Source: Candidatus Zipacnadum vermilionense (GTDB lineage: Bacteria > Armatimonadota > Zipacnadia > Zipacnadales > Zipacnadaceae). Taken from it: DNA of 44,840 nt. Shown here in pieces: positions 9,303 to 17,341 of this stretch. Within the stretch, counting starts at the first letter, position 1; every line of letters starts with the position of its first letter. A model generated the notes under the pieces. The model was not told the origin of the DNA, searched no databases, and saw only the letters and a program-made list of their open reading frames with translations. Location: contig JALGSV010000040.1 of assembly GCA_029821755.1 (NCBI GenBank), positions 1 through 44,840 of the forward strand, read 5' to 3'. Position numbers and translations under genes: made by a program.

Positions 9303-11483
9303 TCAGCGCGTCCACTGGTAGTCCGGCGTGCCATCAGCATTGAAACGCAGGTAGGCCATGGCGGCGGCGGTCTTCACCGGCGGGAGGCCGTTGCCGCCCA
9401 GTTCCAGCGCCGCCTTCGCCGGGTTGATGATGAGGAACTCTACGGTGCCGTCGGCGCTCTTCACCGCCGCGGCGGAGGTGCCGAGATCATCCTTGAGCAC
9501 GATGATGTCGCCTGCCAGCTGGGAGGCGTCGAGCATCGGCGCATGGGGCAGCAGCACCTCGGTGAACTGCACGCGGGTGCCGGGGGTCACGTCGCCTTCC
9601 CAGGCGTACTGCGTCACGTACGGCACGTCCACCTCGCTGCCTTCCCAGCGGCCGCGTACGGTCAGTTGGCGGTCGGCCTGGGGTGCGTGGTAGACCAGCA
9701 GGTCCCAGGGCGGGTTACTGTACAGGAAGCAGTTCTGGAACCAGTGGCCGCTGAACCAGGTATTGACCCAGTTGGCGCCCTGTACGGGGGCGATGTTTTG
9801 CGTATTCCAGATGGGCCCGAGGCGGGCCTTGAAGGTGTCGTCGAAGGTGGTCTCGTCGCGCACAAGTACCGGGCCGTTCTTGACGAAGAGGAAGTCGCGT
9901 TCCTGGGTGGCCTTGAAGCCCATGTAGTTGGTCACCTGCACGCGGGCGAAGGACACGCGCTCGTCATCGCCGAACTCCGGCACCGTCACTTCCATCCCCT
10001 GGTAGCCGGTCGGCAACTCCTTGCGCCCGGGCCAGTCCGGGTTGCCGCAGAAGGTGGCTTCCCCGGACAGGTCCTCGATCTTCACCATGTTCTCCCGAGA
10101 GACGTACTTCTCGTAGGTGGGCATGGCGAAGACCGACGCATAGCGCTCGAAGCCGATGATGGCGGTGGGGTTGAGCGGGTCGTGGCGAGGGAAGAGTTCC
10201 ACTAGCATGAACTGATCACCGGAATTCCACCCCGCGCGGAAGGCCAGCTTGCTGGGCATCTCCCGCTGCGAAGTGTACATGTTGCAGTCCACCCCGCCCG
10301 CGTCCGGGAACATCTGCTTCGCCTCTTCGTTGGTCAGGCGCAGTACCTCTTTGCGTATCAGCAGTTGCGACCCGCCGTCGGGCTCCACCGGCGCCACGGT
10401 ATCGTCGCAGAACAGGCTGGCCAGTGCCACGCTCTCCTCGCTGATGGCGCGGGCGTTTTGATGGCCGGGAGAGAAGCCGCCGCGGGCCATGGCGTAGTTG
10501 AACAGGCGGTTGGCCACCCAGCGATAACGGCCATCGCGGGTGTACTTGCCCAAGAGCTCCAGCGCGAGGATGCGGTGGCCGGCATGGGAGTTGTAGCCGA
10601 GATGCGCGCCATAGGGGGGCACCGCGCCGTCGGGGGTGGTTTCGTAGAGCAGGCGCTTCCACAGGAACGATTGCACCAGCGGATCGGTAAAGGCTTCGGC
10701 GCGACCGAGCAGCTCGGCTTCGATCATGATGCGCTCGACGCTGCCCATGAAGTAGTTGATGTCATTAATGCCCACGTCGCGGAAGTTGAACCAGTCGCCC
10801 CACACCTTCTCCCCGTATTCCTTCCACTTAGGCGCGTCCAGCTCGTCGGGATAGAGAGTAGCGCACAGCAGGTGGTTGATGCCCTGCGCCTGCGACCGGT
10901 GCTGCTGGCCCCGCCACAGGCCGTCATTCGGACTCCAGGCGAACTGGTACCGGCGCAACATCAGCAAGAGGTCCTTGGCGAAGGCTTCATCCTCGGCGGA
11001 CATGTCGCCACGCTTGCGCATTTCCCGGAAGTGCGTGGCGCACAGGTAGCCGCCCTCGAAGGAGTAAGTGCCGCCTTGGTCCTTGATCTGCTGATCGAGA
11101 GTGGCCTTGTAATCGCGCAAGGTGATCTTGATGCCCGCGGCTAGGGCGTGGCAGGCCGCCAGCTTGTTCTGGTCACCGTTTGCGGTGTCGAAGTCATACG
11201 CGTAGACGGCCAGGGCCGGCAGGGCGTGGCGCGGGCCGTAGATGCCGCGCTTCTGCCCTCGTTCAAACCCCTGGGCCAGCGGACGCAGGAAGTTGATGTA
11301 ATCCTCGCGCGTCACCGGCTGACGCGGGAGGGCCAGGGTGGTGGGGTCAACCTGCGGAAACCGGCTCAAATCCGGCATGAAGTACCCCGTCGTGCCGAGG
11401 AAGGTCGGCGCCGGCCCCTCTTGGGCGAGCGCGGGAAGGAGGAACAGTAGGGAGCAGCAGAGCAGCAGTAGACGTGTGAGCAT
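9303..11483 (-). CDS. Secreted heparinase II/III-like polysaccharide lyase family protein
   Basis: Predicted 726 residues with a clear signal peptide (MLTRLLLLCCSLLFLLPALA) and a good Shine-Dalgarno sequence (GGAG about 8 bases before ATG 11483). Residues about 60-350 are mostly helical, with repeated short Trp/Tyr-rich helices as in an (alpha/alpha) toroid. Residues about 390-640 are beta-sandwich. SKLAFRAGWNSGDQFMLVEL followed by PRHDPLNPTAIIGFERYASV (His about 434) corresponds to the heparinase II/III C-terminal core, where a His/Asp region faces the toroid. This suggests a periplasmic or extracellular lyase-type protein acting on a uronic-acid glycan. It is the first gene of a two-gene minus-strand unit with the TAG-interrupted heparinase-like gene. 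Family membership is by motif and fold pattern; substrate is unknown. Confidence 0.75.
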   Translation of the reverse strand: MLTRLLLLCCSLLFLLPALAQEGPAPTFLGTTGYFMPDLSRFPQVDPTTLALPRQPVTREDYINFLRPLAQGFERGQKRGIYGPRHALPALAVYAYDFDTANGDQNKLAACHALAAGIKITLRDYKATLDQQIKDQGGTYSFEGGYLCATHFREMRKRGDMSAEDEAFAKDLLLMLRRYQFAWSPNDGLWRGQQHRSQAQGINHLLCATLYPDELDAPKWKEYGEKVWGDWFNFRDVGINDINYFMGSVERIMIEAELLGRAEAFTDPLVQSFLWKRLLYETTPDGAVPPYGAHLGYNSHAGHRILALELLGKYTRDGRYRWVANRLFNYAMARGGFSPGHQNARAISEESVALASLFCDDTVAPVEPDGGSQLLIRKEVLRLTNEEAKQMFPDAGGVDCNMYTSQREMPSKLAFRAGWNSGDQFMLVELFPRHDPLNPTAIIGFERYASVFAMPTYEKYVSRENMVKIEDLSGEATFCGNPDWPGRKELPTGYQGMEVTVPEFGDDERVSFARVQVTNYMGFKATQERDFLFVKNGPVLVRDETTFDDTFKARLGPIWNTQNIAPVQGANWVNTWFSGHWFQNCFLYSNPPWDLLVYHAPQADRQLTVRGRWEGSEVDVPYVTQYAWEGDVTPGTRVQFTEVLLPHAPMLDASQLAGDIIVLKDDLGTSAAAVKSADGTVEFLIINPAKAALELGGNGLPPVKTAAAMAYLRFNADGTPDYQWTR

Positions 11484-11652
11484 ATGAACACTCCGTGAGC
11501 AACAGGGTGAGGTCGGACCAGTTCATCGTACGACGGGGGGGAGGGGGTTGTCAACTTGCTCCGATCATGCCCGCGACATGCCGATGCAGAAGGTCGTCTC
11601 AGGCCCATCGGCAAATAGTTTCTCCGCCTATCCATCCTCAGGAGGTGCCCCC

Positions 11653-11870
11653 ATGTCCTCAATGCTCCTCGGTTCTCCACCGGTCCTCCGCCTTCTGTGG
11701 CTGTGCGCCCTTGCCAACCTGTAGGCGGGCAAGCAGCAGATCGTCCTGCGCGACCATCTCAGCAAGCAGTGGAAGAACGAGCTCCTGACTTACCCCTTCT
11801 CGGCTCCGGAGGGCGCCTGCCACGCGACCTCGGTAGCCCTGACCGGCCCCTAGGTGCAGCCGGTGCCGCC
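11653..11870 (+). pseudogene. N-terminal remnant of a heparinase-like secreted protein, paralogue of 33835-37269
   Basis: ATG 11653 is preceded by GGAGG. The frame gives a signal-peptide-like start, TAG at 11722-11724, then QQIVLRDHLSKQWKNELLTY and, a few codons on, SVALTGP, followed by TAG 11851-11853 and VQPV. The intact paralogue reads KALVLEERLNRSWQRELVTY and then SVALTGPQGPQPV, so identity is clear over about 45 codons and the second TAG stands at a Gln. After about 11870 the similarity ends and an IS5-type transposase tail begins. The rest of an expected 3.4-kb gene is gone, presumably removed with the IS insertion or a later deletion. Confidence 0.75.
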
Positions 11871-11950
11871 CCCTGCAGGTGCCCGGGTCGGTGATCGGGA
11901 TGTGGTCGGGTCCCGGAGATCGCACGTCGGTGCCAGGAGCACAGCTGGGG

Positions 11951-12114
11951 GGGCTACCGCGCCGCAGGGCGGTGGAATGCACTCTCGCCTGGCTGGGGCG
12001 CTACCGCCACGCCACGCGGCAGAAGACAATGAGGTGCTGCCCCAGACCAGCGAAGCCTCAGTCTGTGTTGCCACCGTCAACATGCTGGCTCATCTGCTCA
12101 AGCCGGGTTGACGA
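11951..12114 (+). mobile_element. IS5-family transposase C-terminal remnant
   Basis: One frame reads RRAVECTLAWLGRYRHATRQ and a second, after a one-base shift near 12020, reads EDNEVLPQTSEASVCVATVN followed by MLAHLLKPG and TGA. IS5-type transposases end with VERTFAWLxRxRRLSKDYExLPETSEAMIYxAMIRLMLRRL, including the catalytic Glu of the DDE triad (here the Glu of VEC). Only this tail remains; the DDE core and terminal inverted repeats are not visible. It abuts the truncated heparinase-like gene, making an insertion-mediated truncation likely. Confidence 0.7.
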
Positions 12115-12285
12115 TGGTCCTCACACACGCTCTTGAAGGCCGTAGAGGGGGCGTGGAGGGGCAGATTCAGGCAGGGCGCCGGCAGCGGCGAGAGGGCGGG
12201 TAGGGATGCCCGCCCGGCGCGGAGGAAAATTCTTCCGCGGCGGAGAAGTAGGGGGCCCGAACTAGGGGAGAGAGGTGAGACGATC

Positions 12286-13335
12286 ATGGCCGAGACGATG
12301 AAAGCGGCAATGTTGCATAAGGCGCGGGACTTGCGGATTGAGGAAGTGCCGCGGGCGCGGATTACGGGGGCGGAGCAGGCCCTGGTGCAGGTGGAGGCAG
12401 TAGGGATCTGCGGGTCGGATGTGCATTACTGGGCCGAGGGGCGGATTGGGTCCAAGACCTTCTCGCAGCCCTTCATCCTGGGGCATGAGACCGGAGGGAC
12501 GGTGCTGGAGGTGGGGAAGGCGGTCACTAACGTTAAGCCGGGGGACCGGGTGGCGATTGAGCCGGGGTACCCGGACCGGACCTGCCGCTACTGCCGAGCG
12601 GGACATTATAATCTGTGCCCGGAGATGACCTTCCTGGCCGACCCGCCGGTGGACGGGTCGCTGTGCGAGTACGTGGCGTGGCCGGCGGACTACTTGTTCC
12701 CGCTGCCGGAGCCGCTGGACGTGGAGGCGGGGGCGATGATGGAGCCGCTGGCGGTGGGAGTGTACGCGAACCGGCAGGTGCGAGTGGGGCCGGGGGAGTC
12801 GGTGGCAGTGATCGGGGCGGGGCCGATTGGGCTGCTCTGCCTGCAGGTGGCGCGGGCCTCGGGCGCCTACCCGGTGTATGTCGTGGACGTCGTGCCCTCG
12901 CGGCTGGAACACGCGCGGCGGTTGGGCGCGACGGAGGTCATCCACGCCGGCGAACGAGACGCCCTGGAGGCGGTGCGGGGAGCGACGGAGGGCTGGGGCG
13001 TGGACGTGGTGATCGAGTGCGTAGGTATCGAGGGGACGGTCAACCAGGCGCTCTACATGGTACGGCGGGGCGGGCGGGTGCAACTGGTGGGGATGAGCGC
13101 GGCGACGCTCGCGAGCTTCCCGGCGTGGGATGTAATCCTGAATGAACTGGAGATCCACGGGCAGTTCCGCTATGTCAACTGTTACCCGCCGGCGATAGCG
13201 CTGGTGCAGTCGGGAGCCGTGGACGTGGCGAGCATGGTCACGCAGCGCTGGGCGCTGGAGGAGGCGCCGGAGGCGTTTGCCTTCGTGCATGAGCACCGGG
13301 CGGAGGTGGTCAAGGGGGTAGTGAGGGTGGGGTAG
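12286..13335 (+). CDS. Zinc-dependent MDR-family polyol dehydrogenase (sorbitol dehydrogenase-like)
   Basis: Predicted 349 residues, the usual MDR length. The ATG at 12286 gives MAETMKAAMLHKARDLRIEE, a normal family N-terminus, so longer upstream starts were rejected. Catalytic-zinc residues are visible: GICGSD (Cys42), GHE (His67-Glu68) and MMEPLAVG (Glu). The structural-zinc lobe reads PDRTCRYCRAGHYNLC, with three of the four usual cysteines, the first replaced; loss of this site is known in sorbitol dehydrogenases. The Rossmann motif VIGAGPIGLLCLQ and the acidic VVDV end of beta-2 indicate NAD preference. It probably oxidises a polyol or sugar released by the neighbouring hydrolases, in the cytoplasm. 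It is followed almost immediately by a truncated GH51-like gene. The exact substrate cannot be told from sequence; xylitol, sorbitol and L-threonine dehydrogenases are close relatives. Confidence 0.85.
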   Translation: MAETMKAAMLHKARDLRIEEVPRARITGAEQALVQVEAVGICGSDVHYWAEGRIGSKTFSQPFILGHETGGTVLEVGKAVTNVKPGDRVAIEPGYPDRTCRYCRAGHYNLCPEMTFLADPPVDGSLCEYVAWPADYLFPLPEPLDVEAGAMMEPLAVGVYANRQVRVGPGESVAVIGAGPIGLLCLQVARASGAYPVYVVDVVPSRLEHARRLGATEVIHAGERDALEAVRGATEGWGVDVVIECVGIEGTVNQALYMVRRGGRVQLVGMSAATLASFPAWDVILNELEIHGQFRYVNCYPPAIALVQSGAVDVASMVTQRWALEEAPEAFAFVHEHRAEVVKGVVRVG

Positions 13336-13336
13336 A

Positions 13337-13978
13337 GTGAGGCGGGTGCGAGAGGGGAGGGCGCGCGAGACGATCCCGCCGCCGTTGGAGAGTGGGTTGG
13401 CACGCGGGTTGGGCGCGGCCGCGCTGCTCCATGGACTGATAAGACAGGGGGGCGTGCTAACCCTTGCGACCCAGTCTATGTGCGTGGGGTGCGGGTGGAA
13501 AGGTTTGGGGAGTATCTACTATGATCCGACCGGTGCCGTACCGGCTTATATGATGCCCAGCGGACAAGCCGTCATGTTCTACAACCTGCATCACGGCAAC
13601 GAGCTCCTGAAGCTCACCACACAGGGCATCGCGACCTTCGACCCCGTCCATATCGGTTTCTACTCAGCACTGCCGGAACACCCGGTGGCCTATCTGGACG
13701 TACTGGCGACAGCCAGCGGAGAGGCCGTTTTCGTGCATATCATCAACCGGTATTTCGATACGGACGTGCCGGTGACATTGGACCTATCCGCGTTCCCCGC
13801 TATCGGAGAAACGGGTATCTGGCATAAGTATCTCGGGCGGTTGAACGACGCGCCGGGAGCGCAGGAGTCTAACGAGATCGTCGCCTTCACCGATGCGCCC
13901 CTCGTCATGACCGGCAAGACCGTGACGGTAACGCTGCCGAAACGCTCGATCTCAATTATTGAGATACCGATTGAGTAA
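13337..13978 (+). pseudogene. C-terminal fragment of a GH51-like alpha-L-arabinofuranosidase
   Basis: The frame is open from the end of the dehydrogenase gene, but recognisable protein starts only near 13376. It then shows the last helices of a TIM barrel (LARGLGAAALLHGLIRQGGV, then ATQSM) and a beta-sandwich with EAVFVHIINRYFDTDVPVTL and a closing KRSISIIEIPIE strand. This is the order seen at the C-terminus of GH51 arabinofuranosidases (NALxxAxFLNxLxRxxDxVxMAxxAxLVN, then HxxLFVVNRxxxEPVxVxLDL). The catalytic acid and nucleophile lie upstream in that family and are absent here. About 200 residues remain of a usual 500 or so. No ribosome-binding site fits, so it is probably a deletion remnant that joined the end of the dehydrogenase gene. 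Confidence 0.6.
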
Positions 13979-14239
13979 GGCCAGACAACCGCGGCTAGGG
14001 CGCCTGTCGGTTTCGGTAAGTGCAGCGCAAGCTGGGAGTCGAGACCACCGCCCCGGCGGTCGAACGGTGGCGGCACAGGGAGGGCGCACTGAGGATGTTT
14101 GCTTTTGCGGGTGGACCCCCGACCACCGTGCGCTGAATCCCCCCTATCCGCGCATCGGGGAAGAGAATGCAGGCTTGGTAGCGAATAGCAGAGAATACCC
14201 GGGCCGGCCGACCGCCATGCACGGCAAAGGAGATCTCCC

Positions 14240-16279
14240 ATGTTCACACTCGTCCCAACCATCGCGCTTCTGGGCTTGCTCGCATTTACTGTTGCCATGG
14301 CTGCCGAGACCGAACAAGACACGGCTGCGCTCGCGGGTTGGGAGCGCCTAGATATGGTGCTGCCGGACATCATGCCCTATTACCCGGCCCGGCCTGTAAA
14401 CCACCCCGAATGGAGCGAACAGGCGGGGGTGGTGCAGGCAGAGAGCAAGGCGGCCGCCTGGAGCTACCTGCTGCGCGGGGAGCCGGAAGAGGCGGACTAT
14501 GCCCTGGAGTTCGCCTTCCTGCTGCCGGCGATGGTCCCCGACCGCGTCGAGTATTTCGGGATGAACGTGTTGGGCTACCGCCCGGGCGAGTTCGAGCCCT
14601 GCTGGGAGACCTGCGCCGTGGTGCGCTACACCGACCGCGACCACTTCTACCGCATTGCCTTCGGCACGCTGGCCGGCGACAGCAACGGGCTCGGCCCCGG
14701 CGGCGCGGTAGCCCTGTGGTCACCGGCCGGTGGCTTCCTGCAGGTGGTGCCTTACAACGGCAAACCGTTCGTCTGGCGGCAGGTGAAAATCGTCACCGCC
14801 GGGCCGGTCATCGAGGTGTGGGTGGATGGCGAGGTGGTCATTCACTACCGTGATACCGTGGCCCCCGTCGCGGCGGGTCGCTACGGCCTCGGGGTTTTCG
14901 GCCAGCAGTTCTACCGGTTCAAGGACGTCCGGAAGTCCGCGAACGGGCAGGTGCTGCCTGCCGAGCAGGCGACCTATCCCGGGAAAGAAGCGCCGCGTTT
15001 CCGCGTAGGCTACTTCCTGCGCCAGCAATTCCTCTTCTGCAATAACGAGCCGCTGGGGCGCCTCGATCCGGCGTCATCCCTCATCCACGAAGTGCGCCTC
15101 CGCTCCGGCTACAAGCCCCTGACGACGATTGGGCTCCACTGGGACCAATACAACGGGCCGCATAACGCGGTCGACATCAGGGAAGAGTGGGTGGTGGAGA
15201 AGACCAACGGGCCGGAGTTCGTTGTCCGCTACCGCTTCCGCAACCCGCAGGGCAATGTCTACTGCCGCGGACGGCTGACGGTGAGCTACGATGCGAAGCG
15301 CGAAACCTACCTGTGGGAGTTGGATACCACCGTCGAAGTAGCTCCCGGCCACACCTGGAAGAACGACCATTTTGGGCTGTCCTTCGCCGATCCGGTACCC
15401 TACGATCACGTCCCACCGGCCGTGGAAGTCCCCGATCCCTGGCAGTGCCGCTATCAGTGGGTCGTCTTCCAGGCCCCCGAGGGGAAGTTATACCGGCACC
15501 CCTTGTTCCACAACCACGTACCGGCGATTCCCGACCAGATGAAGTTCGACTCGGCCGGGGGAATGGTAGTGCTCATGCACGATCCGCTGGGCAATCTCGC
15601 CCTGGAGTTCGCTTTCGACCCCGAGCCGAATCTGCGCCCCACCTGGTGGCTGTGCCCGTGGGTATATGACATCCATTTCCTCATCAATCCCTATGAGCGG
15701 GGGGAGGAGATACCCGGCGGCACCCAGCACCATGTGAAGTTCCGCTACCTCTCGGTGCATGGCGACGAGGCCCGGCGTCTCTTCGAGGCGTCGACCGTGC
15801 ACCCGTACTTCGCCACGCTGCCGGATCGCTTGATCTTCATCGGCGGGGTGAACACCTTTGCTCTCACCAAACCGTGTACTGAACCGCAAGCCGAGTACTT
15901 CTGGAAAGGCGGCGAGCGGGACGAGGAGATCGGCCACGATGATCGCCACTCGTTGCGCCTGGGCAACGACAATCCGGACAGGAAAGCCCGCTCTGCCGTC
16001 GCCATCGGCGGATCAAACTTCATGGGGCGCTTCAGCAGCCGGCGCTATCGCCTGAGCGGGTGGATTCGCACCCGCGACGTACAGGGCAACGGCGCCGCCC
16101 TCTTCGTCCGCAGTGGCGAGCATGTCGTCTACAGCCGGCGCCTCACCGGCGACAACGACTGGACGAGAGTCGAGCTGGAGACCGAGCTCCTTTACAGCGT
16201 CCTGATGGCCTCGATCGGCGTTGAACTGGACGGCACCGGTACCGCCTGGCTAGACGACTTCCTGTTGGAGCGCCTGTAG
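14240..16279 (+). CDS. Secreted lectin-like protein, DUF1080-like and C-terminal sugar-binding-like domains
   Basis: Predicted 679 residues, with AAAGGAGAT ideally spaced before ATG 14240 and a signal peptide (LVPTIALLGLLAFTVAMAAE). Residues about 85-235 match the DUF1080/laminin-G-like pattern: VRYTDRDHFYRIAFG, GAVALWSPAGGFLQVVPYNG, then IEVWVDGEVVIHYRDT and YGLGVFGQ. A middle beta-rich domain (about 250-520) is unassigned, and residues about 565-679 form a jelly-roll-like module ending in AWLDDFLLERL. It shares the whole architecture with 2898-5132 but is diverged, so the duplication is old. It stands alone between the GH51-like fragment and a convergent gene. Likely role is binding or processing of an extracellular glycan; an enzymatic residue set is not evident. 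Confidence 0.75.
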   Translation: MFTLVPTIALLGLLAFTVAMAAETEQDTAALAGWERLDMVLPDIMPYYPARPVNHPEWSEQAGVVQAESKAAAWSYLLRGEPEEADYALEFAFLLPAMVPDRVEYFGMNVLGYRPGEFEPCWETCAVVRYTDRDHFYRIAFGTLAGDSNGLGPGGAVALWSPAGGFLQVVPYNGKPFVWRQVKIVTAGPVIEVWVDGEVVIHYRDTVAPVAAGRYGLGVFGQQFYRFKDVRKSANGQVLPAEQATYPGKEAPRFRVGYFLRQQFLFCNNEPLGRLDPASSLIHEVRLRSGYKPLTTIGLHWDQYNGPHNAVDIREEWVVEKTNGPEFVVRYRFRNPQGNVYCRGRLTVSYDAKRETYLWELDTTVEVAPGHTWKNDHFGLSFADPVPYDHVPPAVEVPDPWQCRYQWVVFQAPEGKLYRHPLFHNHVPAIPDQMKFDSAGGMVVLMHDPLGNLALEFAFDPEPNLRPTWWLCPWVYDIHFLINPYERGEEIPGGTQHHVKFRYLSVHGDEARRLFEASTVHPYFATLPDRLIFIGGVNTFALTKPCTEPQAEYFWKGGERDEEIGHDDRHSLRLGNDNPDRKARSAVAIGGSNFMGRFSSRRYRLSGWIRTRDVQGNGAALFVRSGEHVVYSRRLTGDNDWTRVELETELLYSVLMASIGVELDGTGTAWLDDFLLERL

Positions 16280-16651
16280 AAACTTGCGAGGACCCGTGCA
16301 ATTCAGGGACACGACCGCCATACCGTTCAGTTGGCGAATGTGAAGCTAAGTGATATTGGCCTACGTCGCCTCTTACCGGGTCACGACCTTCGGCGGAACG
16401 ACCTCTCGCGACGCGGTCTCGGTCTGCTCATGCCTGGGGCGCAGTCGGGGCATCGCGCCCTCCTCTTTCGCACGGGGCCGTAGCCCCAGGTTCTCGGAGA
16501 GTTAGAATCAGCGGGGAGGGGAGAAAGATCTCCTCGAGGAAGGTTTCCTCAGCCCCCCCGAGTTACACCTCCTCAAGAGGGGGCCGAGTGTCCAATTATC
16601 GCTGAGGACGTACACCCCGGGTTTGTGCGTCAAGTAAGTAAGTGCCCAAAC
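16280..16651 (+). other. Convergent intergenic region, 372 bases, no gene
   Basis: It separates two converging gene ends. It holds a small perfect hairpin (GGGGC-CGTA-GCCCC, 16474-16487) and purine/pyrimidine-rich inverted bits around 16530-16590, any of which could help bidirectional termination, though no T-tract follows. Bases about 16298-16335 (AATTCAGGGACACG and following) faintly resemble ends of REP-associated IS200-type transposon relics. No ORF or RNA gene is recognised. Confidence 0.35.
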
Positions 16652-17341
16652 TCACGGGGTCGGGCGGTCCGGCGGGGTCGGCTCCGCCCGCAGGCCCCAG
16701 AGGTCCCGTTCTCTGCCGCTCAGGGCGAAGCGGAAAGCCCATCCGCCGATATTCTCAAACTGCCAGTTGTGCGCCCAGCCGTCGCAGCGCAGGAGCAGAC
16801 GGTTCCAGCCCGCGCTCAACGCGATCTCCTGGTCAGGTTTGATGCGGAACTGCTGCGCCCCCCGATCCGGTACCGGCACTCGCTCTAGTTCCTTCTCGTT
16901 GAGCCAGAGCCGGAAGGCCCAGACGATGCCGTGAGGCTCTACGTTGAGTTTAACCCTCACCGCGGTAGGAGAGTACACCCAGGCGCCGGCGTAGGCGGTG
17001 CCCCGGCTGTTGTCGCCCGTAATCTGGAAGGCCCGGTCAAAACGCAGCCAGCCTCCGGGGTCGGCCTCGGCCTGCTTCCAGGCGACCTGGTGGGTCTGGC
17101 CCTGCCAGCCGCGAGTCACGTCGCCGTCGTAGGTTGCCTCCAGGTCCACGCCCTGCTCGGGGGGGTAGGATTGCGCGGCCAGCAGTTGCATGAAGGGGAG
17201 CAGGCCGGTGTGAGCCAAGTCGGGGTGGCCAAACAAGCCGATCACGCTCCAGCGAGTCAGCGTGAAGCGGCTGGGGTCGGCGAACTGGGCCTGGCCCCAG
17301 TCCTGCGGATAGATCCCGGCCTCCGAGAACTCGTCGCTCAC
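16652..17341 (-). CDS. Detached C-terminal part of the FlgD/propeller/CBM9 protein (frameshifted)
   Basis: 229 codons from a GTG at 17341 whose first bases overlap the TGA of the upstream frame (GTGA). Its start, SDEFSEAGIYPQDWGQAQFA, corresponds to the closing segment of CBM9/DOMON-type domains (SDxPSEARLxPxNWG), which is exactly what the upstream protein lacks. The rest is a second beta-sandwich (about residues 85-225) with WVYSPTAVRVKLNV and SAGWNRLLLRCDG, the pattern of accessory domains that read 'tWvySP...lWlNgk...l..GWNrLLlK'. It is therefore best read as the true C-terminus of the 17338-20832 protein, separated by a one-base shift near 17362-17378. Expression as a separate protein by coupling at GTGA is possible but it would lack a signal peptide. 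Confidence 0.65.
   Translation of the reverse strand: MSDEFSEAGIYPQDWGQAQFADPSRFTLTRWSVIGLFGHPDLAHTGLLPFMQLLAAQSYPPEQGVDLEATYDGDVTRGWQGQTHQVAWKQAEADPGGWLRFDRAFQITGDNSRGTAYAGAWVYSPTAVRVKLNVEPHGIVWAFRLWLNEKELERVPVPDRGAQQFRIKPDQEIALSAGWNRLLLRCDGWAHNWQFENIGGWAFRFALSGRERDLWGLRAEPTPPDRPTP

Noticed and set aside
419-11853. TAG read as glutamine or another amino acid throughout this genome
   Set aside because: At least 12 genes end in TAG exactly where paralogues or family length predict the end (for example 13335, 16279, 33561, 37269), so TAG must normally stop translation here.
12133-12285. Start of the dehydrogenase gene extended upstream to give a 400-residue protein
   Set aside because: The extension is Arg/Gly-rich and outside the family; the ATG at 12286 gives the normal N-terminus and length.
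16298-16335. End of a REP-associated IS200-type transposon (AATTCAGGGACACG pattern)
   Set aside because: Only a short stretch is suggestive; no transposase or second end was found, so it was not annotated as an element.
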